Shown here: one piece after another, positions 1 through 6,719 of the stretch
Position numbering within the stretch: the first letter of the stretch is position 1
Layout: each line of letters begins with the position of its first letter
From: CAVVEQ01 sp963804865
Lineage (GTDB): Bacteria; Chloroflexota; Anaerolineae; Anaerolineales; Anaerolineaceae
Direction of reading: 5' to 3'
Length of the DNA: 64,000 bases
Assembly (NCBI GenBank): GCA_963804865.1
Contig: CAWDSH010000042.1
Coordinates: forward strand, 434,001-498,000
Program-made: the position numbers and the translations under genes
Notes under the pieces: generated by a model
Seen by the model: only the letters and a program-made list of their open reading frames with translations
Told to the model about the DNA's origin: nothing
The model's database searches: none

Positions 1-11
1 CACCAATTTTA

Positions 12-84
12 GAGAGGGGGAGCAAATTCCCCTCTCCATTTTAGTAGAAATGGGGTCGCGAATATTGCTCTCCCTCTGGGAGAG
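12..84. repeat. two GC-rich palindromes in the left-end intergenic stretch
   Basis: Bases 12-19 and 29-36 form an 8-bp stem (GAGAGGGG/CCCCTCTC) and bases 68-74 and 78-84 a 7-bp stem (CTCTCCC/GGGAGAG). No T-run follows the stems, so they look more like short interspersed palindromes than a textbook terminator, though they lie just past the stop codon of the minus-strand gene that ends at 108 and could stop its transcript. I see no gene in bases 1-107. Confidence 0.4.
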
Positions 85-107
85 GGCAAAAGAGCAGTGG
101 TGTTCTA

Positions 108-671
108 TTATTTCTTAACCCCCAGCAGCCGGTCCATCTCCTCCTGCGGCGGATTCTTGTTGGCTTCTTCGTAGAGCCTGCCGAACTCCTGGTTGCGGAA
201 GAGCAGTATCGTGGCGAGCGGGCCGAAGCTCTTGATCTTCACCGATCGCTCGAGGATTTTATACCGCTCGCGGGCATCCTTCTGCATCATCAGCCGCGCC
301 AGCAGCCAGCGCAGCCCGAAGAACAGCCCGATCCCCGCCAGCACCGTGCCGCAAGCCAGGTAACCCAGCGCCTCGCTTTCGAACTTGCCCGCGCTGCACA
401 TCACCACCCCCAGCGCGATCACCGCGATCGGCGCGGCGATATAGAGGCTGCGCCGCTCCTGCTTTTCGAAATCGGCCTGTGCGACGCCGCAATCGGGGCA
501 CAGCGGAAAATTGTAGCCGACCTCGTAGCGCATCGTGCCGGACTTTCTGGAAGCCGCGACAGACAGCGTGCTCATCCCCGCCGGTGCGCCGCATGCCACG
601 CAGATGGGCGGGTTGTGGTGCGTCGGCGTGTTGGCAACGTTGACCTCGTAAAATTCGCCTTGTTGAGCCAT
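108..671 (-). CDS. zinc-ribbon membrane protein of unknown function
   Basis: I do not recognise this family. The start at 671 is preferred over an in-frame start at 728 because a strong GGGAGGGA ribosome site sits just upstream of it and gives the natural N-terminus MAQQGEF. The 187-residue product has two CxxC pairs (CVACG near residue 24 and CPDCG near residue 58), which could bind one zinc ion, followed by two hydrophobic segments (about residues 75-92 and 98-120) separated by a very short turn. A charged cytoplasmic-looking tail ends in KNPPQEEMDRLLGVKK. The layout is that of a small membrane-anchored zinc-ribbon protein. It is divergent from the prolyl isomerase gene that follows. Confidence 0.6.
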   Translation of the reverse strand: MAQQGEFYEVNVANTPTHHNPPICVACGAPAGMSTLSVAASRKSGTMRYEVGYNFPLCPDCGVAQADFEKQERRSLYIAAPIAVIALGVVMCSAGKFESEALGYLACGTVLAGIGLFFGLRWLLARLMMQKDARERYKILERSVKIKSFGPLATILLFRNQEFGRLYEEANKNPPQEEMDRLLGVKK

Positions 672-860
672 GGGTATCCCTCCCCGGATCAGAATTGCAA
701 TTTCAATATACGAAATATGGAAGGACAATGCAAGAGGGAGCCCAGCCCCTCCCGGCTTTCAGCCACCCTCTCCAAAGCGCTCGCGCCCCTGTATTCCATA
801 TGGGCTCGGAAGGTCTGCATCCTATGTCCTGCTGGGAGGGAGAGAAGGGGTAGGGCAGGG

Positions 861-866
861 TATAAT
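861..866 (+). promoter_or_regulatory. TATAAT -10 box for a probably leaderless mRNA
   Basis: A perfect TATAAT lies only seven bases before the ATG at 874, so transcription should begin at or within a base of the start codon. No good -35 match or ribosome site in the normal position is evident. Confidence 0.5.
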
Positions 867-873
867 CGCAACC

Positions 874-1752
874 ATGTCAATGAAGAAATCATTCGCCGTC
901 CTCCTCCTCGCCCTCCTCCTCACCGGCTGCAAGGTGATCTCCTCCTTCCAGCCGAGCGCCACGCCCACCCTCACCCCCGAGCCGCCCACGCCCACCCCCA
1001 TCCCGGCGGCAGCCGTGGTCAACGGCGAGCGCATCCCCCTGGATGAATACAACGCCTCGCTCAAGCAGGTGCAGGAAGCGCAGGTGGAGCTGGGCATCGA
1101 ATCCACGCCCGAGGAGCAGCGCCAGGTCGTGCTGGATGACCTGATCGGGCAGACGCTGCTCGCGCAGGCCGCCGCCGATGCCGGTCTCACCCTCGACGAT
1201 GCCGCGCTCCAGGCGAAGATCGATGCGCTCACCGCGGAGATCGGCGGGCAGGACCAGCTCGCGGATTGGATCATCCGCATGGGCTACAGCGCGGAGAGCT
1301 TCCGCAGTGCGCTGCGCCGCGCGGATACCGCCGCGCTGAAGCGCGACCAGATCGTGGACAGCGTCCCCACCAGCGCCGTGCAGGTGCACGCCCGGCAGAT
1401 CCTGCTGCGCCACGTGGAAACCGCCAACGACCTTTACGCCCAGCTTGAGGCTGGCGCGGATTTTGCAACCCTTGCTTATATCTACGACCCGCTCACCGGC
1501 GGAGACCTGGGCTGGTTCCCCCGCGGGTACCTCGTCCAGCCCGCCGTGGAGGAAGCCGCTTTTGCCCTCGAGACCGGTCAGCACAGCGCCGTGATCGAAA
1601 CCAGCTACGGCTACCACCTGGTGTACGTCATCGAGCGGGACGAAGAGCACGAGCTCTCACCTGAAGCGCTCAGGCAGATACAGCGCGGCGCGGTCCAGCA
1701 ATGGATCGACGAACGCAGGGCGCAGAGCGAGATCGAGATCCTCGTGCCGTAG
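874..1752 (+). CDS. lipoprotein peptidyl-prolyl cis-trans isomerase, PpiC/SurA type
   Basis: A secreted folding factor that should isomerise X-Pro bonds in exported proteins at the outer face of the membrane. The 292-residue product opens with a lipoprotein signal whose lipobox LLTGC places the lipidated Cys at residue 19, then a Thr/Pro-rich linker (residues 28-45). A SurA-like N-terminal helical part containing NGERIPLDEY follows. The parvulin (PpiC) domain covers about residues 171-265, seen in VHARQILLRH, GGDLGWFPRG and the terminal GYHLVYVIER. The start at 874 is chosen because it alone gives a proper signal peptide; a second ATG lies at 880. The family is certain; the exact substrate is not. 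Confidence 0.88.
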   Translation: MSMKKSFAVLLLALLLTGCKVISSFQPSATPTLTPEPPTPTPIPAAAVVNGERIPLDEYNASLKQVQEAQVELGIESTPEEQRQVVLDDLIGQTLLAQAAADAGLTLDDAALQAKIDALTAEIGGQDQLADWIIRMGYSAESFRSALRRADTAALKRDQIVDSVPTSAVQVHARQILLRHVETANDLYAQLEAGADFATLAYIYDPLTGGDLGWFPRGYLVQPAVEEAAFALETGQHSAVIETSYGYHLVYVIERDEEHELSPEALRQIQRGAVQQWIDERRAQSEIEILVP

Positions 1753-1780
1753 GTATGAAACCCGCAAGGGAGGTATTTTA

Positions 1781-2536
1781 TTGGCATCCAATTTTGACTC
1801 AAACCTTCGCGAATATCACCAGGATATCCTGGTCGACGATCCGAGAGCATTCCGGCGCGACCGCATCTGGAACATCCTGAGCATCTTCGTGGTGCTGATG
1901 ATCCTGGGCGTGATCGTGGCGACCTACATGATCTTCAGCAACCCGAATGCTTCGATCAACCCGTTCCCGCCGCCCACCATGCCCGCCATGATCGTGCTGC
2001 CTTCCCCCACCGCAACGCTGCGCATGCTGCCGCCCACCTGGACGGCCACCGTGCCGCCCGTCACGCCCAGCGCGACGCCGCTCATTTCGGTGGGCAGCTC
2101 CGGACTGCCGGAGGGGACGATCCAGCCATCGCCCACCCGCGACCTGTCGGCTTCCGCGCCGTTCATCCTGCAGGGTGACCCGGTGGCGGTGGCATCCAGC
2201 ATGTTCCATTCCGATACCACCTGCGACTGGATGGGCGTCGGCGGCAACGTCTACGACATGCAGGGGCGCCCGGTATTCGGGCTGATGGTGAAGATCGGCG
2301 GCACCCTGGGCGGCAAGTCGGTCAAGGAGATGACCACGCTCACCGGGCTGGCGCGCGCCTACGGCGAATCGGGCTACGAATTCAAGCTGGGCGCCAAACC
2401 GGTCGCCTCCAACGATTCGCTCTGGATCCAGCTCTTCGACCAGGCGCAGATCCCCATCTCCGAGAAGATCTACTTCGATACGTACGCGGAGTGCAACATG
2501 AACCTGGTGCTGATCAACTTCAAGCAGGTGCGCTAG
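1781..2536 (+). CDS. single-pass membrane protein with Pro/Thr linker, unknown function
   Basis: Not recognised. Translation begins at a TTG (1781) seven bases after an AGGGAGGT ribosome site; no ATG fits. The 251-residue product has a short charged N-terminus (about 35 residues), one membrane helix (about 36-58, with ILSIFVVLMILGVIVATYM) and a long Pro/Thr-rich spacer. A C-terminal domain of about 110 residues begins near ASSMFHSDTTCDWMGVGG. That last part has features of a beta-sandwich (VYDMQGRPVFGLMVKIGG). It sits 28 bases downstream of the prolyl isomerase gene and ends before a terminator, so the two probably form one transcript acting at the cell surface. Confidence 0.65.
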   Translation: MASNFDSNLREYHQDILVDDPRAFRRDRIWNILSIFVVLMILGVIVATYMIFSNPNASINPFPPPTMPAMIVLPSPTATLRMLPPTWTATVPPVTPSATPLISVGSSGLPEGTIQPSPTRDLSASAPFILQGDPVAVASSMFHSDTTCDWMGVGGNVYDMQGRPVFGLMVKIGGTLGGKSVKEMTTLTGLARAYGESGYEFKLGAKPVASNDSLWIQLFDQAQIPISEKIYFDTYAECNMNLVLINFKQVR

Positions 2537-2557
2537 GGTGACTGAATTTGGGATGAC

Positions 2558-2590
2558 ACAGGTCGGGCAATCGCCCGGCCTGTTTTTTTT
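2558..2590 (+). terminator. intrinsic terminator
   Basis: An 11-bp stem (2558-2568 with 2573-2583, one G-T pair) with an AATC loop is followed by a run of eight T. It closes the plus-strand pair of genes and overlaps the very end of the converging DUF711 gene. Confidence 0.85.
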
Positions 2591-3803
2591 ACCGCGGGTG
2601 GATGGTCAGCGTTTCGCTGCCCGCGAGCGGACCGGAGAGGGGTTCGGCGGGGAGCGCCATCACCCTGCCGGGGGCGAGGTACTCGAAATCGAAGGTCACC
2701 GGGTCGCCGGCGGCCTTGCCGGGGATGGGCATCAGGCGCGCGGTGAGCGGCTTGCGCAGCCGGACGGAGATGGCAGCCAGATCGAGCAGCAGCGCCGAGA
2801 GCTGCGCCTGGCTGACGTCGCCGGGCAGCGGGACGGTATCCAGCCCCGTGCCGCACAGGCAGGAATAGAGCAGCAGGTCCTTGACCGTGAGGGTGCCCTC
2901 GCTGGAGCGGGCTGCCAGCCCGGTATCCTCGAGGACGGGCAGCATCAACCCGTTGAAGCCGGCATGCAGCCACTTGCCCCGGTCGAGCAGTCCCGCGACG
3001 AAGGCAGCGGCGGCCGCCGAACCGCTCATGCCCAGCGCGGGCAGGCCGAGCGCTTCGAGGGCGCGTCCCAGCGAGCAGGTCTCGGCGGGATAGGGGGCTG
3101 GCGAGAAATCGAATCCCTTGAACGCGATGCCGGTCTCGGCGGTGAGGGCATCGGCGATCGTGGAGAGCGCGGCGGCCGCCTTCTCGAGGGCGGCGAGGGC
3201 GAGCGTGCCGGCCTGGTCGAGGGTGGAGGCCTGCTTGAAGGCTTCGAGGAAGGTGTCGGCGCACTCCATGGCGAGCGCGAAGGCGGGCTGATCGCCGGAG
3301 GAGTAGGCGGCGGGGAAGAAGGGCGTGAACGGCGCGACGTTGGCCAGCGCGGCAAAGCGCAGGTTGGCGAAGCCGTTGGGCTCCATGGTCGAAGCCTGCA
3401 GCATGATGCCAGCCGCCTCGTGGATGGCGCGCTGCGAGATGCGTCCCTGCGCATCCAGCAGGTTCACGCCGAGGAAGATATCGGGTGAAACGGGCAGCAT
3501 GGCGGGCACCATGGCGAAGGAATCCGGGGACTCGGGCAGGGCGGGTCCGAGGGAGAGGTAGGTGAAACCGTGCTGGCGGGCGCCGGCGGAGAGCGACTGC
3601 GCCAGCTTGACAGCGGAGTCGAGGTCGCCGGTGGGGCAGAGCACGGGGAAGGGCACGGTGGCGAGGCGCATAGTCTGCACCGGGAAGCCAGCCTCCTCGA
3701 ACCTGGCCTTGGCCGTGGCAGCCAGCGATCCGAGCTTATCGAGGGTGGCGGCGGAATCCCTGGCGCCGGGATGGTAGAAACAGGTGAGCGAGCGGATCTT
3801 CAT
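2589..3803 (-). CDS. DUF711 family protein
   Basis: A 404-residue protein that matches the DUF711/UPF0210 family as I remember it, notably in NGFANLRFAALANV followed by PFFPAAYSSGD and in the C-terminal GTGLDTVPLPGD. Members resemble glycyl-radical-associated or Ntn-like folds but have no established reaction; I assign none. Its ATG overlaps the stop codon of the upstream methyltransferase gene by four bases (ATGA), so translation is probably coupled. It is the last gene of a three-gene minus-strand operon with a macro-domain protein and an RNA methyltransferase. Confidence 0.75.
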   Translation of the reverse strand: MKIRSLTCFYHPGARDSAATLDKLGSLAATAKARFEEAGFPVQTMRLATVPFPVLCPTGDLDSAVKLAQSLSAGARQHGFTYLSLGPALPESPDSFAMVPAMLPVSPDIFLGVNLLDAQGRISQRAIHEAAGIMLQASTMEPNGFANLRFAALANVAPFTPFFPAAYSSGDQPAFALAMECADTFLEAFKQASTLDQAGTLALAALEKAAAALSTIADALTAETGIAFKGFDFSPAPYPAETCSLGRALEALGLPALGMSGSAAAAAFVAGLLDRGKWLHAGFNGLMLPVLEDTGLAARSSEGTLTVKDLLLYSCLCGTGLDTVPLPGDVSQAQLSALLLDLAAISVRLRKPLTARLMPIPGKAAGDPVTFDFEYLAPGRVMALPAEPLSGPLAGSETLTIHPR

Positions 3804-4573
3804 GATGACCTCTGTCGGACGATCTCAAAGAGGAGGATGGAGCCTGCCATGGCGGCGTTGAGCGATTCGCTCTCACCGGGCATGGGGATGGTGATGAGGG
3901 TATCAGCGAGCTGAGCCGCAGTACGGGATGCGCCTTCGGCTTCCCCGCCGACGATGAGCGCCAGCGGCTGGCGCAGGTTGAGCTGCCAGGCGGGAGTGCC
4001 CTGCGCGGCTTCGGCGAGGAGCACCCACAGGCGCGGCTTGCAGAGCGCGGTGATGGCATCCCAATCCAGGCTGCGAACGGGCAGGCGGAAGTGAGCGCCC
4101 ATGGCTGAGCGCACGACTTTGGGGGAGTAGACATCGGTGGTGCCGGGAGCGAGGATCACCGCCTGGACCCCGGAGGCAGCCGCGGAACGCAGCAGGGTGC
4201 CCAGGTTGCCCGGGTCGCGGATGGCATCCGCGATGAGCAGGAGCGTGGGATCGGGAGGCAGTGGCAGCTCGCGCATGGGCAGCACCGCGAGGATGCCCTG
4301 CGGGGACTCGGTGCCGGAGAGCGAATCCATCAGGGCGGGGGTGAGACCTTCGATCTCACACCCGGCATCGTGGAACCTGGCTAGCAGCTCCTGTCCACGC
4401 TGGGAGAGCTCGGAGGTGTGGAGGACGAGTTTGGGCAGCCAGTTGGAAGCGAGTGCCTCCTCGGCAAGGCGCACTCCTTCGATGATGAACTCCTGTGCGG
4501 CTTTGCGGTCCTTACGCTGGCTGAGGAGTGAGCGGACATGTTGAAGCTTGGGATTGTGAGCGGAAGTAATCAT
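3800..4573 (-). CDS. TrmH/SpoU-type RNA 2'-O-methyltransferase
   Basis: Methylates the 2'-OH of a ribose in rRNA or tRNA using S-adenosylmethionine. The 257-residue length and domain order fit the RlmB/TSR class. An N-terminal substrate-binding domain (about 1-95, with AAQEFIIEGVRLAEEAL) precedes a SPOUT knot domain with the three classic motifs. These are IRDPGNLGTLLRSA near residue 120, LIVGGEAEGAS near residue 205, and IPMPGESESLNAAMA near residue 228. It overlaps both neighbours by four bases (ATGA). The target nucleotide cannot be told from sequence. Confidence 0.88.
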   Translation of the reverse strand: MITSAHNPKLQHVRSLLSQRKDRKAAQEFIIEGVRLAEEALASNWLPKLVLHTSELSQRGQELLARFHDAGCEIEGLTPALMDSLSGTESPQGILAVLPMRELPLPPDPTLLLIADAIRDPGNLGTLLRSAAASGVQAVILAPGTTDVYSPKVVRSAMGAHFRLPVRSLDWDAITALCKPRLWVLLAEAAQGTPAWQLNLRQPLALIVGGEAEGASRTAAQLADTLITIPMPGESESLNAAMAGSILLFEIVRQRSS

Positions 4574-5139
4574 GGCTTGGGAAAGATCTCCTTGGCCGCC
4601 GAACGGAAGATTTCCAGTGCTGATGCATCGTAGAGCACCATGCGGATCGACTTGAGCTGGCTTTGCGGGTGACTGGAGGGATAAGCAAGGATGGCTTTGA
4701 GGATCACCCTGGCGGCAAGATCGATGGGAAAGCCGAAGATGCCGGTGGAGATGGCGGGCAGGGCGATGGACTCCAGGTGGAGGGTATCCGCGAGAGCCAG
4801 GCTTCCGGTCACAGCGGATGCAAGCTTGGACTGCTCATCGCCTTCACCCCAGACGGGACCGACGGCATGGATGACATACTTGCAGGGAAGGTTGCCAGCG
4901 GAGGTGTAGGCGGGTTGGTCGTGCCTGACGCGACCATGTTGGCGGACCCAGTCATCGCTCTCGCGCTGGATCACCGGTCCACCAGCGCGGGAGATGGCAC
5001 CTGCCACCCCGCCACCATGTGCCAGGCTGGCATTGGCTGCGTTGACGATGGCATCCGTGTCCTCGCGGGTGAGATCGCCCTGGCGCAATTCGAGAACCAA
5101 CGCCGGGCCAAGCGAATAGGTTTCAAATAGCTGGGACAT
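4570..5139 (-). CDS. macro-domain ADP-ribose hydrolase
   Basis: Binds ADP-ribose and most likely deacetylates O-acetyl-ADP-ribose or removes ADP-ribose from proteins. The 189-residue protein is a single macro domain. GDLTREDTDAIVNAANASL (residues 20-38) is followed by HGGGVAGAISRAGG, the substrate-loop glycines. YVIHAVGPVW lies in the middle, and ALPAISTGIFGFP is the second phosphate-binding loop. Residues Asn33 and Asn36 correspond to the conserved catalytic/ribose contacts. It is the first gene of the operon with the methyltransferase and DUF711 genes, and its ATG lies eight bases after a TATAAT box. Confidence 0.9.
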   Translation of the reverse strand: MSQLFETYSLGPALVLELRQGDLTREDTDAIVNAANASLAHGGGVAGAISRAGGPVIQRESDDWVRQHGRVRHDQPAYTSAGNLPCKYVIHAVGPVWGEGDEQSKLASAVTGSLALADTLHLESIALPAISTGIFGFPIDLAARVILKAILAYPSSHPQSQLKSIRMVLYDASALEIFRSAAKEIFPKP

Positions 5140-5147
5140 ATGAACTT

Positions 5148-5153
5148 ATTATA
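5148..5153 (-). promoter_or_regulatory. TATAAT -10 box for the macro-domain operon
   Basis: On the minus strand a perfect TATAAT is followed by eight bases and then the ATG at 5139. As at 861 and 56066 this spacing leaves no room for a ribosome site and predicts a leaderless transcript. The box lies directly in the tail of the rplT terminator. Confidence 0.5.
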
Positions 5154-5155
5154 AA

Positions 5156-5186
5156 TAAAAACGGGATAGTCCGTGAACTATCCCGT
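5156..5186 (-). terminator. intrinsic terminator of the infC-rpmI-rplT operon
   Basis: On the minus strand a perfect 10-bp stem (5161-5170 with 5177-5186) is followed by TTTTTATT. It lies 19 bases after the rplT stop codon. Confidence 0.85.
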
Positions 5187-5204
5187 AGGTAAATGCTTTT
5201 GATT

Positions 5205-5555
5205 TCAGGCAGGTTTTGCCTTGGCGACCACGGCGGTGAAAGCCTTGGGATCGCGGACTGCCAGATCGGCGAGCATCTTGCGATTGAGGTTGATATTGGC
5301 AACCTTCATGGCATGCACCAATTGGCTGTAGGAGATACCATTGATGCGGGCAGCGGCGTTGATGCGGGTGATCCATAACCTGCGCAGGTCGCGCTTGCGG
5401 ACCTTGCGGTCGCGGGTGGCGTACCACATGCTTTTCAGCATGCCTTCATTGGCGCGCTTGATCAAACGATGGCGGCTGCCAAAGAAACCCTTGGTTCTCT
5501 TTAGAACTTTCTTATGTCTCAGGTGTCCGTGAGGACCCCCTTTTACACGAGCCAT
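5205..5555 (-). CDS. rplT: 50S ribosomal protein L20
   Basis: Primary 23S rRNA-binding protein needed for assembly of the large subunit, and in many bacteria a repressor of its own operon. The 116-residue product has the usual length and signature: MARVKGG at the start, then KGFFGSR, RDRKVRKRDLRRLWI and the C-terminal globular part with INAAARINGISYSQLV. It is the third gene of infC-rpmI-rplT and is followed by a clear terminator. Confidence 0.97.
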   Translation of the reverse strand: MARVKGGPHGHLRHKKVLKRTKGFFGSRHRLIKRANEGMLKSMWYATRDRKVRKRDLRRLWITRINAAARINGISYSQLVHAMKVANINLNRKMLADLAVRDPKAFTAVVAKAKPA

Positions 5556-5639
5556 ACTTTACTCCTTTGCGAACCCTTGGGCGCCGGTTTTAGCCAGTTG
5601 CACGCACCCAACAGCCGCACTAAAAAATGGATACGACGA

Positions 5640-5870
5640 CTACTTTCCCGAATTGGGAATGAGCCGTTTGACACGCGCGATGACCGCCGCGCCTTGCACG
5701 GGGATCATCTCAGCCAGCAATGCCTTTGTGCGCTTGGATGTTCGACGGCGCAGGTGGCTTTTGCCGCCCTTGGTACGAACCAGGGTGCCAGACCCGGTAA
5801 AGCGGAATCGTTTTGAAGTCGCCTTATGGGTTTTCAACTTGATCTTTCCAGCTTTCATCTTTCTAGGCAC
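5640..5870 (-). CDS. rpmI: 50S ribosomal protein L35
   Basis: Small basic protein of the large ribosomal subunit. The 76-residue product has the family pattern MKAGKIKLKTHKATSKRFR, then FTGSGTLVRTKGGKSH and a lysine/arginine-rich middle. Translation starts at GTG (5870), six bases after a GGAG ribosome site, giving the usual MPRKMK start; the next ATG would remove four residues. It is 74 bases after infC and 84 before rplT. Confidence 0.96.
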   Translation of the reverse strand: MPRKMKAGKIKLKTHKATSKRFRFTGSGTLVRTKGGKSHLRRRTSKRTKALLAEMIPVQGAAVIARVKRLIPNSGK

Positions 5871-5944
5871 AACAAACTCCTTTAAGCAAAATAAAACGGC
5901 TGCTTGCGCAGCCGCCTATTATACCAGAAAATCCTGAGGGCATC

Positions 5945-6574
5945 TTATTCTTTTTTGGCTTCGACCTTAACAGCTTCTTCAACGGGTTTGGCAGCCTTGG
6001 GAGCCGGTTTTGCTTTCACTTCCGCCGGGGCAGCTTCGGGGGCAGGCTTCGCCGGTTTAGCGGGTTTCCCTGGAGCCAACACCATTGTCATGGTGCGACC
6101 TTCCATACCTGGAGGCGCTTCGATGATGCTTACATCCTCCAGATCGGTGGCGATCTCTTTCAGATCCTCGAGCGCGATATCGGGATAATCGATCTCGCGA
6201 CCCCGGAAACGAATGGTGACGCGCACCTTGTTGCCATCCAATAACCAGCGGCGGGCATTGCGGGCTTTAAAACCTCGATGGTGCTCATTGGTTTTGGGGC
6301 GGAGACGAATTTCCTTAACCTCGATCTTGGTCTGCGATTTCCTGGCTTCGCGCTCCTTTTTGGTACGTTCGTAAAGGAACTTGCCAAAATCCAGGACGCG
6401 GCAAACGGGTGGATCCCGATCCGGCGCCACTTCCACCAGGTCCAGTTCAGCCTCGCGTGCGAGTTGTAGAGCTTTATCGACTGTGATGACCCCTACGTTT
6501 TCCCCTTTGGGTCCGATCAAAAACACTTGCGGAACACGAATTTCTTCATTTACCCTAAAATTGGTAGTACTGAT
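5945..6574 (-). CDS. infC: translation initiation factor IF-3, probable AUC start codon
   Basis: Binds the 30S subunit, prevents premature 50S joining and proofreads the start codon. The N-terminal domain begins RVNEEIRVPQVFLIGPKG and the C-terminal domain carries KTNEHHRGFKARNARRWL. A tail of about 35 residues rich in Ala, Pro and Lys is unusual and probably disordered. In frame, a TAG stop lies just upstream at about 6587, and no ATG, GTG or TTG occurs before the GTG at 6524-6526. That GTG would remove the conserved NEEIRVPQ. A GGAGGAG ribosome site lies about eight bases before an ATC at 6572-6574, giving ISTTNFRVNEEIR. A rare AUC start is therefore most likely, in keeping with the non-AUG infC starts (AUU, AUA) known elsewhere. 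Confidence 0.95.
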   Translation of the reverse strand: MSTTNFRVNEEIRVPQVFLIGPKGENVGVITVDKALQLAREAELDLVEVAPDRDPPVCRVLDFGKFLYERTKKEREARKSQTKIEVKEIRLRPKTNEHHRGFKARNARRWLLDGNKVRVTIRFRGREIDYPDIALEDLKEIATDLEDVSIIEAPPGMEGRTMTMVLAPGKPAKPAKPAPEAAPAEVKAKPAPKAAKPVEEAVKVEAKKE

Positions 6575-6632
6575 AGCAGGCTCCTCCTACGGATTTATCG
6601 ACTCCGGAATTCTCCGGACCGGCGTTGAAATG

Positions 6633-6662
6633 ATATTACCATATTCTTTGAAGGGGTGTCAA
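6633..6662 (-). promoter_or_regulatory. sigma-70 type promoter of infC-rpmI-rplT
   Basis: On the minus strand TTGACA (6657-6662), an 18-base spacer and TAATAT (6633-6638) lie between the thrS terminator and infC. The predicted leader of about 50 bases contains a small TCCGGA/TCCGGA palindrome before the ribosome site. Confidence 0.8.
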
Positions 6663-6676
6663 CAAGGAATCCTAAT

Positions 6677-6704
6677 AAAAAGGACGCTCGAGAGAGCGTC
6701 CTTT
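6677..6704 (-). terminator. intrinsic terminator after thrS
   Basis: A symmetrical stem AAAAGGACGCTC with GAGCGTCCTTTT flanks a short loop and works on either strand. It separates thrS from the infC promoter. Confidence 0.85.
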
Positions 6705-6719
6705 TCGAATAGTCGACTT

